Positions 54,404 through 62,666 of a stretch of 63,960 nucleotides of DNA are shown here, in pieces; positions within the stretch are counted from its first letter, which is position 1, and each line of letters starts with the position of its first letter. This DNA comes from JAGVJT01 sp964513205 (GTDB lineage: Bacteria; Pseudomonadota; Gammaproteobacteria; Legionellales; Legionellaceae): NCBI GenBank assembly GCA_964513205.1, contig CAZELP010000010.1, positions 1 to 63,960 of the forward strand, given 5' to 3'. Below the pieces are notes generated by a model. It was not told where the DNA came from. It did not search any database and worked only from the letters and a program-made list of their open reading frames with translations. The position numbers and the translations under genes are program-made.

Positions 54404-54938
54404 TACAACGCCCTAAGAGAGTTAAGGCCATTAAATATTCGTCTTGATAATTATTGTCGATAAGTATCGCTTTGTGTTTTTTTCCTTCAGGTACAAAGCC
54501 AAATTTTTTCATAAGGTTCATCGAATGCACATTACTTTCGGCAATATGCGCCTCTATCCTCTTGATTTCATTTTCGCGAACATGTTTTAATAATTCTGTA
54601 AGAAGTTGAGTGCCTAATCCATTTGAATGGTAAGATTTTAATATGCCCATTCCTATCGAAAGAACATGGCTTTTTCTGATGTTTTTATAGCCTTCACCGC
54701 ATAAATAACCCACCACATTATCTTTTGGCAATGTGCTATCTATTGCGAGTAAAATAATTGATTTGGGATTATGGTGTGTATCAGTGATTTTATTTTCATA
54801 TTTGCTGACGCTAGTGGATCGTTCATTTGGCTGAAACATGGTAAATGGTGTTTCTTTATCAAACCGAAGAAGCATGTTGGCCCAATTGGCAGCATCATCA
54901 AGAGAAGCTTTTTTAATAATAATATTAGTCAATTTCAT
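54396..54938 (-). CDS. GNAT-family N-acetyltransferase of the RiPP locus
   Basis: The 180-residue protein has the GNAT fold: the acetyl-CoA pyrophosphate loop in SIGMGILKSYHSNGLGTQLL and the C-terminal ESNVHSMNLMKKFGFVPEG, typical of the RimJ/RimL branch. It is the first gene after the precursor and its attenuator and overlaps the next gene by eight bases. Possible roles are acetylation of the mature peptide's new N-terminus or of a side chain, or self-protection. There is no strong ribosome site before its ATG. Confidence 0.85.
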   Translation of the reverse strand: MKLTNIIIKKASLDDAANWANMLLRFDKETPFTMFQPNERSTSVSKYENKITDTHHNPKSIILLAIDSTLPKDNVVGYLCGEGYKNIRKSHVLSIGMGILKSYHSNGLGTQLLTELLKHVRENEIKRIEAHIAESNVHSMNLMKKFGFVPEGKKHKAILIDNNYQDEYLMALTLLGRCNE

Positions 54939-54949
54939 ATCAATCTAAT

Positions 54950-54978
54950 AAAAAAGGCCGGGTAACTAACCCAGCCTT
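54950..54978 (-). terminator. Attenuator-like hairpin after the precursor peptide gene
   Basis: The minus-strand RNA forms AAGGCUGGGU-UAGUU-ACCCGGCCUU, a 10-bp stem with one U-G pair, followed directly by UUUU. The pairing is complete only on the minus strand, so it belongs to the peptide transcript. It starts five bases after the peptide stop and ends 11 bases before the acetyltransferase ATG. Partial termination here would give much more precursor than enzyme mRNA, a common RiPP arrangement. Confidence 0.8.
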
Positions 54979-54983
54979 AAAAT

Positions 54984-55064
54984 CTACGGACAACCAACAG
55001 AGTTGCAAAGAACTTCTATGCTGCTTGTAGATTCTTCAATAACTTTAATATTTAGATCCATCAT
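54984..55064 (-). CDS. RiPP precursor peptide, methanobactin-like (26 residues)
   Basis: ATG 55064 (or the adjacent ATG 55061) follows AAGGA by four (or seven) bases. The peptide has 26 residues: a Cys-free leader beginning MMDLNIKVIE, a Glu/Ser/Thr middle (ESTSSIEV) and a C-terminal core LCNSVGCP with Cys20 and Cys25 before TAG. Known MbnA peptides are about the same size and have a core whose first modified Cys sits in LCGS; here it is LCNS, followed by a penultimate Cys. The gene directly precedes the nine tailoring and transport genes, has its own promoter and is followed by an attenuator. The gene is too short for most annotation pipelines. Confidence 0.85.
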   Translation of the reverse strand: MMDLNIKVIEESTSSIEVLCNSVGCP

Positions 55065-55166
55065 ATTTTCCTTAATTTAATTAAAGTTTAATAAAGACAA
55101 ACGTTGGTATCTGTCTTCAACAGCCTGTATCAGTATTAGAGTCTAACGCTTTACAAACTGCTGGCA

Positions 55167-55172
55167 ATTATA
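55167..55172 (-). promoter_or_regulatory. Probable -10 box of the RiPP operon
   Basis: A perfect TATAAT on the minus strand lies 103 bases upstream of the peptide ATG, within ATATATG-TATAAT. At 17 bp distance the -35 position reads CTTTCA, a weak match, which suggests activator dependence. In the 5' leader AAGACA (55113-55118) and TGTCTT (55095-55100) form an inverted repeat that could be a weak hairpin or operator. Confidence 0.5.
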
Positions 55173-55493
55173 CATATATGCCAAGCAAATGAAAGATTAA
55201 AATAAATGCCATTTGATCTTTTTTGTTTCTAGTTGGTTTTTGTCAGTTAATTACCTTAAAAATATCAATGAGTTAAGCACGTCAAAATTTTGCATGATTA
55301 TCGATTTATTTTAGGGCGCCTGAGAATTGAAACCAATCGCGTACACGCCGAAGTTGCACCAATTATTGATGATGAGGTGATGATACTTCAGTTTTTTAGA
55401 AAAAATTTGCATTCTAATCAAAAGTGGGGTATTTATTTTCGGATAGACTTTATCTTTGCCCGTCTGTTCTTTCGTATTTCAAGGAGATGAAAT
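55173..55493. other. Intergenic region between the RiPP operon and the next rightward gene
   Basis: No convincing gene was found. An open frame beginning with a TTG near 55290 encodes a 66-residue reading (for example RIETNRVHAEVAPIIDDEV) that looks protein-like over its first half, but it has no ATG or ribosome site. It may be the remnant of a gene lost when the RiPP locus was inserted. The 3' end holds the promoter candidate and ribosome site for the gene at 55494. Confidence 0.4.
55407..55435 (+). promoter_or_regulatory. Possible promoter for the small membrane protein gene
   Basis: TTGCAT (55407-55412), 17-bp spacer and TATTTA (55430-55435) precede the gene at 55494 by about 60 bases. 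The -10 match is moderate. Confidence 0.35.
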
Positions 55494-55904
55494 ATGTTAA
55501 ATTCGCCATTGCATACCTACTTATTGGCTGAGGCATTTGGACTTTATTTTATTATCATGTCGATCATTTTATTATCGAGAGAAAATTACTATCGAAAGTT
55601 GATGACAAAAGAGTCGCATTACCCGAGCTTTCTTTCTTGTTCACTGAGTTTATTTGTGAGCATTATTTTGGTGTTGATTCATAACTTTTGGGTTTGGCAG
55701 CCTCGTTTGCTTGTGACATTGGTCTGTTGGGCTTATCTGCTACGAAATGTGTTGCTTATTGCTTATCCTGAGCGATTTTTGGCGTTTATTCGCCGAATTT
55801 GCATGAGTAAAACTTATTACTTGATGCTACTTGGAATGGCCATTCTTGGTACTATTCTTTTAGTGCGTGGTTCAATGTTATTTGTCGCTTTTGTGCGTAC
55901 TTGA
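55494..55904 (+). CDS. Small four-span membrane protein, unknown
   Basis: AAGGAGATGAAAT leads straight into the ATG. The 136-residue protein has four hydrophobic segments (TYLLAEAFGLYFIIMSIILL, SLSLFVSIILVLIHNFWVW, LLVTLVCWAYLLRNVLLIA, YYLMLLGMAILGTILLV) separated by short basic loops. This resembles small conserved inner-membrane proteins of unknown function. It marks the right flank of the RiPP locus and has normal base composition. Confidence 0.8.
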   Translation: MLNSPLHTYLLAEAFGLYFIIMSIILLSRENYYRKLMTKESHYPSFLSCSLSLFVSIILVLIHNFWVWQPRLLVTLVCWAYLLRNVLLIAYPERFLAFIRRICMSKTYYLMLLGMAILGTILLVRGSMLFVAFVRT

Positions 55905-55978
55905 TGCTGAGTATGGGCTTTATCGTTTTAGCGTGCTAGCATGGGCACTCTAGACGGACAATGTCACAGGGAGTATAT

Positions 55979-57217
55979 GTGTTAAAATCTTTTGTTGAAG
56001 GCTCTGATGAGTCTTTATTTTCCATCTATAATTTGCCATATGGTGTTTTTTCTCACCAAACCTCGTCTTTACATATTGGTGTCGCAATTGGCGATTGCGT
56101 TCTTGATCTGACCTTGTTGGAAAACGAAGGTTTACTTAAAATACATGAGCAACAACGTTACTTTGACAAAGGCACATTAAATGCTTTTGCTGAGAGTGGT
56201 CCTGCCATTTGGGCGATGGTTCGCAAACGAATTCAGACTTTGCTGAGTGTGGAGAATCAGGAGCTACAAGATCAATCTGCTTTACTGTCACGAGTATTGA
56301 TTGATCGTCGAGAAATCACGCTGCATCTGCCCTTTAAAACAGAAGCCTTTACTGACTTTTATGCATCCGAGCATCATGCTACGAATGTTGGTCGATTGTT
56401 TCGTGGCGAGGCCAATGCTCTGTTACCGAATTGGAAACATTTGCCTGTTGCTTATAATGGACGTGCCAGCACATTGTTTGTTTCTGGAACGCCGATAAGG
56501 CGCCCGATGGGATTACGGCTTTTACCTAATCAGGAAAATCCGATTTTTTCATCTTCACAAAAGCTTGATTTTGAATTAGAAATGGGTGTCTTTGTCGGGG
56601 TTGGTAATCCTGACGGACGTCCGATTTCCGTTCATGAGGCCCCACATCATCTTTTTGGTATGGTGTTGCTAAATGATTGGAGTGCTCGTGATATTCAAGC
56701 ATTTGAATATCAGCCGCTGGGTCCTTTTTTATCTAAAAGTTTTGCGACCTCGATTTCTCCATGGGTTATTCCAATGCAAGTTATTCGAGAATCAATGGTT
56801 CTGCGTCCATCTCAAGATCCAAGACCTGCTGACTATTTGTATCATCCGGTTTGTCAACCCGATATTGAACTTCGTGTGGAGTTGATTGAGGCGAAAGACG
56901 GATCAAGAACTTTGCTGTGCGAAACAAATTCAAAAGAGTTGTACTGGTCATTGGATCAAATGCTGGCACATCATACAGTTAATCATTGCATTATGAGAAC
57001 TGGTGATTTAATCGGAACAGGAACCATCAGTGGACCCAAACGAGATCAATGGGGAAGTTTGCTTGAGATGGCTTTTAATGGCAAAGAACCCGTTAAGTTA
57101 AACAATGGGGAAACGCGATCATTCTTAAATGATGGTGATACCATTGTGATCAGTGGTTTTTGCCGAGTCGGAGATCGAAAGCTTGGTTTTGGCGAGTTGT
57201 GGGGGACTGTTATTTAA
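55979..57217 (+). CDS. Fumarylacetoacetase
   Basis: The enzyme cleaves fumarylacetoacetate to fumarate and acetoacetate, the last step of tyrosine/homogentisate degradation. GTG 55979 is favoured because AGGGAG lies six bases upstream and the product then starts like the family (LKSFVEGSDESLFSIYNLPYG, split here). ATG 55961 is the alternative. The 412-residue protein has DFYASEHHATNVGRLFRG with catalytic His, ELEMGVFVG, NDWSARDIQAFEYQPLGPF and GTGTISGP. The other genes of the pathway are not in this window. Confidence 0.93.
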   Translation: MLKSFVEGSDESLFSIYNLPYGVFSHQTSSLHIGVAIGDCVLDLTLLENEGLLKIHEQQRYFDKGTLNAFAESGPAIWAMVRKRIQTLLSVENQELQDQSALLSRVLIDRREITLHLPFKTEAFTDFYASEHHATNVGRLFRGEANALLPNWKHLPVAYNGRASTLFVSGTPIRRPMGLRLLPNQENPIFSSSQKLDFELEMGVFVGVGNPDGRPISVHEAPHHLFGMVLLNDWSARDIQAFEYQPLGPFLSKSFATSISPWVIPMQVIRESMVLRPSQDPRPADYLYHPVCQPDIELRVELIEAKDGSRTLLCETNSKELYWSLDQMLAHHTVNHCIMRTGDLIGTGTISGPKRDQWGSLLEMAFNGKEPVKLNNGETRSFLNDGDTIVISGFCRVGDRKLGFGELWGTVI

Positions 57218-57226
57218 AGTCATTTA

Positions 57227-57250
57227 GGGTCTGTAATGGATAACAGACCC
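57227..57250. terminator. Strong hairpin between convergent genes
   Basis: GGGTCTGT-AATGGATA-ACAGACCC is a perfect 8-bp stem 10 bases after the fumarylacetoacetase stop and 15 bases beyond the stop of the convergent outer-membrane gene. It probably serves both. Confidence 0.75.
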
Positions 57251-57264
57251 CAGCTTTATTACAT

Positions 57265-58011
57265 TTAACCAATTAAATAACTAAAACGCGCCATTACAGA
57301 CTGAACAATAAAATCACCATTGACTGTTGGCGCTTCTCGCCCAAAGTTTGAGCCACAAGTCGTGCAAGATAGGCCTTGCTGATCAAATGAGATTTCAGCA
57401 AAGTCGTAAGCCAGTCCTACAGCAAGATGCTGTGTTAATCGATAATCAATACCGGCGCCTAGCGTCCATCCTGAATTCCAAGGAGTTGTCTTAGACAGAA
57501 CATTATCGAGATGATCGGCCAATGTAAGTGATGTGTTTGAAAATGCACCACCACCAGTGACGTAAGAAAGCCATCCACCATTGACGTACCCAAGCCTTCC
57601 TTTTACAGCGGCGATTTCATTTAAGCTTGAAGTGTAACGATCGCTGGGGTAGAAAGGGCTGGCCTGCGTTTTTGCCAAACGAGCGCCTGAAAATGAGCCT
57701 TCTACGCCGACAAGTAATGGTGAGTTTTTTTGAAAGTTATATCCAGCGTAACCTCCACCTATAAAATCACTTGCATTGAAGGCGAAATGAGTTCCTAAAA
57801 GAGAGGACCCAAGAGTATTAAAGTAATTTAAATTTGTGTACTGCCAGTTTTGGCGGCTCCAAGCTCCACCCAGTTGACCACCCAGATAGAGATTATTCCA
57901 GGTTGCGGGAGCTAGAGTTTCATTTGTACCCATATTTCCTGCAAAAGCGGTGCTTTTGATAAAGACGAAGCATAAGCCTAAGCATGCTTGGATGAGTTTA
58001 TTTTTTTTCAT
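57265..58011 (-). CDS. Outer-membrane beta-barrel protein
   Basis: The 248-residue protein has a signal peptide (KLIQACLGLCFVFIKSTAFA) and then alternating strands typical of 8-stranded barrels: LYLGGQLGGAWSRQNW, FIGGGYAGYNFQ, LLVGVEGSFSGARL, WTLGAGIDYRLTQHLAVGLA and VMARFSYLIG. A CTTCGS Cys pair lies in one loop. Legionella and Coxiella carry many such opacity-like proteins. It would sit in the outer membrane; the role is unknown. Confidence 0.85.
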   Translation of the reverse strand: MKKNKLIQACLGLCFVFIKSTAFAGNMGTNETLAPATWNNLYLGGQLGGAWSRQNWQYTNLNYFNTLGSSLLGTHFAFNASDFIGGGYAGYNFQKNSPLLVGVEGSFSGARLAKTQASPFYPSDRYTSSLNEIAAVKGRLGYVNGGWLSYVTGGGAFSNTSLTLADHLDNVLSKTTPWNSGWTLGAGIDYRLTQHLAVGLAYDFAEISFDQQGLSCTTCGSNFGREAPTVNGDFIVQSVMARFSYLIG

Positions 58012-58187
58012 TTTTACACCTTGAACTCAAAACAATAGGTCAGACATTCTACCCTATTCTTTTATATTCACCTAGAATTTAGATGGATTAGAGTTTAAGT
58101 CCGCTTAAAATCATGTGTCGGCGCGGTATAGAAAGATCGTCATTTATATGTTTAAATCATTTCATCTTTTTATTGAGATATTGACCT

Positions 58188-59960
58188 TTGCACTCTATAC
58201 GCTCTTTATTTCATCTTTTAAAAGCATTGTCTGCCTTTGACTTCAGGCTTGCATGTATGACATTTGGTTTTATCACCCTACAAAGTGCGAGTTCTGGATT
58301 TACGTTTTTGATGCTTTTACCCTTACTGACTTCTCTTGAAGAGACTGACGGTTTCTCGGTAGCTGCCTCACGTTTTTCATTTATTTTTAATTTTTTTCCA
58401 AAGACGCTTGGATCTATTTTGGTTGTTTTTTCTCTTTTGATGTGTTTTACAGCGTTGGTTGCATATCAAGGACAGCGTTTTAGCGTGATGCTACAACAAA
58501 AATATAATCAATTTTTAAGAAACAGAATCTATCGTGCTGTTCTTGGTGCCAATTGGTCTTTTTTATCTGCTCAAAAAAAATCAGATCTGATTTATACGCT
58601 GATGATTGAAACGCAAAATGTGGCTTTTTGCCACCACCAATTACTGACATTAATGACGCAAGCTCTAATGATGACCGCTTACGCATTGATTGCGTTTTAT
58701 TTGTCTTGGTCCATGACTTTAATTGCATTTGGAACGGCGCTTTTTTTATTGGTATTGATGTTTCCTCAGCATCGAAAAATGTCTTCTGTAGGGGATTTAA
58801 ATCTGAAGGCAAATCAAAAGCTTCAGCAGATTTTGACTGAACATTTAAGCGCGATGAAATGGATAAAAGGCACTGGAATAGAGCACTATTCAATGACTCA
58901 ATTTGAAAAAACAAGCACTTTGTTGCAGGAACAATACACCAATTTTCAACTGGGATTGGGGAAAAATAAAGGCTTATATACAGTTTGTTCTGCATTTGTG
59001 TTCTGTGGTTTATTGTTCGTTGGAATTGAATATTTGGCAATCCCGTTGGCTCAATTTTTTGTATTATTGGTCATTTATGCACGAATTTTACCCATGGTTT
59101 CTTCTTCCCAACAAGTGTACCAAACTTTGCTGCATAAATTTTCCTCATATAAGCACATCGAGCAGCTTTTAAAAAAAATGGATATGGAACAAGAAAATTT
59201 AGATGATGTAGGCACAATAGCCTTCAATCATGAAATTACGTTGAATTCAGTTTCTTTTCGGTATCCAAATTCCGAACGTTGGCTGTTCAATAATTTTAAT
59301 CTTCAAATTCGAAAAAATAGAACGATTGTTTTGGTTGGACCTTCTGGTGTTGGAAAAACCACTTTGGTAGATTTGGTTGTAGGATTAGTCGAGCCTCAAA
59401 TCGGGATGATTAAAGTGGATTATCAGATTTTGTCCTCTTCCAATAAAATTGCTTGGCGTCGAAGTATCGCCTACATGACACAAGACATTTTTTTATTTAA
59501 TTCGAGTATTCGAGATAATTTACTTGGATTGGCCACGCATTTTTCTGAGGAAGAAATGAATGAAGCGCTTCGACTGGCTTCTGCTGATTTTGTTTTTGAT
59601 TTGCCTCAAGGATTAGATACCATCATCGGTGACAATGGGACTCTTTTGTCCGGTGGCGAGCGGCAGCGAATTGGATTAGCACGAGCGATTTTACAAAAGC
59701 CGGCTTTGCTTATTCTAGATGAAAGCACAAACGCGCTTGATGAAGATTGTGTTTCGCATATTTATAGTTCACTGAGTCGGCTCAAAGGAAAAATGACCAT
59801 TTTGATTATTTCTCATGACAAAATACCTTCATTGGCAATAGATGACATAATTGAGCTTGTTGACCAGGACTTACAAAAAATATCCACTTCTTCGTTGGAT
59901 TATGAAGAAAAAGCTCACATTGAGCGAATTAAAAAAGATGTTTGTATGCAGAACTATTGA
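58188..59960 (+). CDS. ABC exporter with fused membrane and ATPase domains
   Basis: The protein has up to 590 residues. The first 310 hold about six spans; the ATPase has Walker A (GPSGVGKTTLVDLV), TQDIFLF (Q-loop region), LLSGGERQRIGLARAI, LLILDESTNALDE and ISHDK. The start is unresolved: the open frame begins at a TTG (58188), but TTGAGA-17 bp-TATACG (58173-58201) looks like a promoter and would place the transcript start after it. In that case ATG 58257 (MTFGFITLQS) is the likely start. No accessory protein is adjacent. Substrate unknown; lipid or peptide export is typical. Confidence 0.85.
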   Translation: MHSIRSLFHLLKALSAFDFRLACMTFGFITLQSASSGFTFLMLLPLLTSLEETDGFSVAASRFSFIFNFFPKTLGSILVVFSLLMCFTALVAYQGQRFSVMLQQKYNQFLRNRIYRAVLGANWSFLSAQKKSDLIYTLMIETQNVAFCHHQLLTLMTQALMMTAYALIAFYLSWSMTLIAFGTALFLLVLMFPQHRKMSSVGDLNLKANQKLQQILTEHLSAMKWIKGTGIEHYSMTQFEKTSTLLQEQYTNFQLGLGKNKGLYTVCSAFVFCGLLFVGIEYLAIPLAQFFVLLVIYARILPMVSSSQQVYQTLLHKFSSYKHIEQLLKKMDMEQENLDDVGTIAFNHEITLNSVSFRYPNSERWLFNNFNLQIRKNRTIVLVGPSGVGKTTLVDLVVGLVEPQIGMIKVDYQILSSSNKIAWRRSIAYMTQDIFLFNSSIRDNLLGLATHFSEEEMNEALRLASADFVFDLPQGLDTIIGDNGTLLSGGERQRIGLARAILQKPALLILDESTNALDEDCVSHIYSSLSRLKGKMTILIISHDKIPSLAIDDIIELVDQDLQKISTSSLDYEEKAHIERIKKDVCMQNY

Positions 59961-60035
59961 AAGAGTAGGTGAGATTGGCTTATTCTCCGACTTACTTCTT
60001 TAGTCCCGATCCTATTTCTCTAGTGGGAATGAAAA

Positions 60036-61745
60036 ATGACATTTACAATCAAAACCGCTCCCGATGGGCAGACTTATATTGAAACTGATTCAACGGAGTA
60101 CGCTCTTCTAAGCAATCCCATGTTAAATAAAGGGATGGGCTTTTCTGCGGAAGAGCGAGAGGCGTTCCATCTACTGGGGCATTTACCTCCTCATATTGCC
60201 ACCTTAGAGGAGCAGCGTCAGCGTTCTTATGAAATTTTTAGATTAATTGGCGATAAGTTACAGCAGTATATCTATTTGCGTAGTTTGCAGGATTCGAATG
60301 AAGTGTTGTTTTATAGCCTGCTCACACACCACATTATCGAGATGTTACCCATCGTATATACTCCTGTTGTCGGTGAAGGCTGTCAGATGTACAGTAAAAT
60401 CTATCGACGTCCTCGCGGTCTTTTTATAGCCTATCCTGATCGCGATAAAATAGACATGATTTTAAATAGTCCACGTTTTAATAAAGTAAAAGCCATCGTT
60501 GTTTCTGATGGTGAGCGTATTTTGGGGCTTGGTGATCAGGGTGCCGGCGGTATGGGTATTCCGGTTGGAAAATTATCGCTTTACACGGCTTGTGCAGGAA
60601 TTCATCCCGCATTTACTTTGCCTATTTTGCTGGATACGGGAACCAATAACCAAGACTTGATTGATGATCCACTTTATATTGGCTGGAAGCACGAGCGTAT
60701 TCGAGGTGAAGCATATGACGAGTTTATTGAAATGTTTGTCACGGCTGTCCAAAAGCGTTTTCCGAATGTATTGCTGCAATGGGAAGATTTTGCTCAACAA
60801 AATGCCAATCCAATTTTACAACGCTATCGGAATCGTCTGCTGACTTTTAATGATGATATTCAGGGGACTGCTGCAGTTGCGACTGGTGCACTATTGGCAG
60901 CCGTCCAGGCGACAGGTCTTCCTTTAAGTGAGCATCGTGTTGCAGTGTTGGGTGGGGGGTCAGCTGGATGTGGTATTAGCAATTTGATTGTGCATGCCAT
61001 GATGTCTGAAGGTTTAACTGAAAAAGAAGCCTATTCCCGTCTATTTGTTGTGGACAAACAAGGTCTTTTGTTGAAAGAGTCCGGAAATCTTTTGCCTTTT
61101 CAAATGCCGTTTGCGCGTACTGTTTCTGATGTTTCACACTTTATTTGTGCTGATAAGACTCATATTGGCCTAATGGATGTGGTTCGAAATGTAAAGCCCA
61201 CGGTTTTAATCGGTGTTTCTGGTCAACCAGGCGTCTTTACAGAGGCGATTGTTCGTGAGATGGCGTCTCATGTTGCTCGACCCATTATTTTTCCTTTGTC
61301 TAATCCGACATCAAGAAGTGAGGCGACACCAGAAGATCTTTTAAACTGGACAAACAATGCCGTATTGGTTGGGACTGGAAGTCCATTTGACCCGATTTTG
61401 CGTGACGGAGTTTTAACCCGTATCGATCAAACAAACAATTCTTACATTTTTCCTGGTGTGGCGTTAGGATTGATTGCGTTAGGAGCGACTCATGTTTCAG
61501 ATAAAATGTTCATGACGGCAGCCAAAGCTCTGGCCGAATGTTCACCGATTCGCAATGGCCAAGGCACCAATTTATTGCCCTCTCTGGAGGATATTCGCGA
61601 GATTTCTTTTGAAGTGGCACTTGCTGTTGGGCGTGAAGCCATCAATGAAGGGTATGCAGCACCTAAAACAGAAGAGGAAATGCGAGTGGCAATTCAGCAA
61701 CAAATATGGAGACCAGAGTACGTTCCCTATAAAAGATTGAAATAA
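60036..61745 (+). CDS. NAD-dependent malic enzyme
   Basis: The enzyme converts malate to pyruvate and CO2 with NAD. The 569-residue protein has the malic-enzyme features MLPIVYTPVVGEGCQ, the active-site Lys region VVSDGERILGLGDQGAGGMG, the metal-binding Glu/Asp in WEDFAQQNANP and FNDDIQGTAAVATGA, and a Rossmann domain (VAVLGGGSAGCGISNLI). The length matches E. coli MaeA. GGGA lies eight bases before the ATG. Confidence 0.94.
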   Translation: MTFTIKTAPDGQTYIETDSTEYALLSNPMLNKGMGFSAEEREAFHLLGHLPPHIATLEEQRQRSYEIFRLIGDKLQQYIYLRSLQDSNEVLFYSLLTHHIIEMLPIVYTPVVGEGCQMYSKIYRRPRGLFIAYPDRDKIDMILNSPRFNKVKAIVVSDGERILGLGDQGAGGMGIPVGKLSLYTACAGIHPAFTLPILLDTGTNNQDLIDDPLYIGWKHERIRGEAYDEFIEMFVTAVQKRFPNVLLQWEDFAQQNANPILQRYRNRLLTFNDDIQGTAAVATGALLAAVQATGLPLSEHRVAVLGGGSAGCGISNLIVHAMMSEGLTEKEAYSRLFVVDKQGLLLKESGNLLPFQMPFARTVSDVSHFICADKTHIGLMDVVRNVKPTVLIGVSGQPGVFTEAIVREMASHVARPIIFPLSNPTSRSEATPEDLLNWTNNAVLVGTGSPFDPILRDGVLTRIDQTNNSYIFPGVALGLIALGATHVSDKMFMTAAKALAECSPIRNGQGTNLLPSLEDIREISFEVALAVGREAINEGYAAPKTEEEMRVAIQQQIWRPEYVPYKRLK

Positions 61746-61800
61746 TATACCCATCGTGAATGAAGATGCAAAAATGCTTTGAGTATTGATCTATAATGTA

Positions 61801-61835
61801 AAAATAAAATCCCTCCTCTTTTAAGAGAAGGGATT
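61801..61835 (-). terminator. Rho-independent terminator of the CsbD-like gene
   Basis: On the minus strand AATCCCTTCTCTT and AAGAGGAGGGATT pair with one U-G, followed by TTATTTTT. The wobble pair exists only on the minus-strand RNA. It may also end the rightward malic enzyme transcript. Confidence 0.75.
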
Positions 61836-61840
61836 AAAGA

Positions 61841-62038
61841 TCAGCGTTTTTTTTTTAAATCTTCTACAGCTTTTTCAGCCTGATCTTTTGTGTAGCCATA
61901 ATGTTTTTGCAGTGTACCAAAAATTTCCTGATGATTGCCTTCAATCATTTTAAAGTCATCATCAGTCAATTTTCCCCACAATTGCTTCATTTTTCCCTTA
62001 GTTTCTTCCCACTTTCCTTTGAAAATATCTTTATTCAT
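61841..62038 (-). CDS. CsbD-like stress protein
   Basis: The 65-residue protein has the CsbD/YjbJ pattern: KGKWEETKGKMKQLWGKLTDDD in the N-terminal half, and YGYTKDQAEKAVEDL at the end. CsbD-like proteins are small, charged, general-stress proteins of unknown mechanism. It is the last of four leftward genes for small stress/envelope proteins. A terminator follows directly. Confidence 0.9.
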   Translation of the reverse strand: MNKDIFKGKWEETKGKMKQLWGKLTDDDFKMIEGNHQEIFGTLQKHYGYTKDQAEKAVEDLKKKR

Positions 62039-62052
62039 GATGTGTTTCCTGG

Positions 62053-62604
62053 CTATTTTACATTAATGGAGGAGTTAACTGATTTTACACCGTGAATCTC
62101 TTCAATTAACTTAATAATATTTACACGTTGCTCTTCTGTATCCACAGTGCCTGATAAGTAAACCACTTTGTCTTTAGTCTCTATCGAGATTGGCCAATAC
62201 TCGACTGATTTATTTCCAAACAATTTTTCTTTCATAATGGTGCCTTTCGCTTTTGCTGTGAGATAAGTATCTGCTAAAGGCGCTTTGCTTGCAGACACCA
62301 CGAGTTTGTCAGCATTAACATCGGTAACACTATTTACCGATTCAGCCAGTGAAACGGCTTCTTCATATTGCATATCTGTATTAACTGTTCCCATCAAAGA
62401 AACCTCATGATCGATTGTAACTACCGATATAGTTAATGTTTTGAGTAATGGTGATAAGATATATAGTGCTTTAATTTTTTTAGTGATTGCACTATCAGAC
62501 ATTTTATGTTTAGCCACTATTGTTTCTGAAGTATCTGCATTAACAATTAAAGGACTGATTGCTGATAAAGCTAACACACCATATAATATTTTTTTCTTTA
62601 ACAT
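62053..62604 (-). CDS. Periplasmic BON-domain protein (OsmY-like)
   Basis: ATG 62604 is chosen for AAGGAGA five bases upstream; an earlier in-frame ATG at 62619 lies inside this site. The 183-residue protein has a signal peptide (KKKILYGVLALSAISPLIVNA) and two BON domains (about residues 40-105 and 115-180), with the GTVNTDMQYEEAVSLAESV and GTVDTEEQRVNIIKLIEEI cores. BON proteins bind phospholipid membranes and are induced by osmotic stress. Confidence 0.9.
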   Translation of the reverse strand: MLKKKILYGVLALSAISPLIVNADTSETIVAKHKMSDSAITKKIKALYILSPLLKTLTISVVTIDHEVSLMGTVNTDMQYEEAVSLAESVNSVTDVNADKLVVSASKAPLADTYLTAKAKGTIMKEKLFGNKSVEYWPISIETKDKVVYLSGTVDTEEQRVNIIKLIEEIHGVKSVNSSINVK

Positions 62605-62666
62605 GACATTCTCCTTCATAACGATAAAGTTGTAATCGCAAGGGAATACTCGCGAATATTTGGGGA

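Noticed and set aside
55290..55490. 66-codon open frame as a real gene
   Set aside because: It begins at TTG with no ribosome site and its second half is ordinary non-coding-like sequence. Kept only as a possible remnant.
58173..58201. Promoter TTGAGA-17-TATACG as a separate feature
   Set aside because: It conflicts with the TTG start of the ABC exporter. Since neither can be decided from sequence, it is only discussed in that gene's entry.
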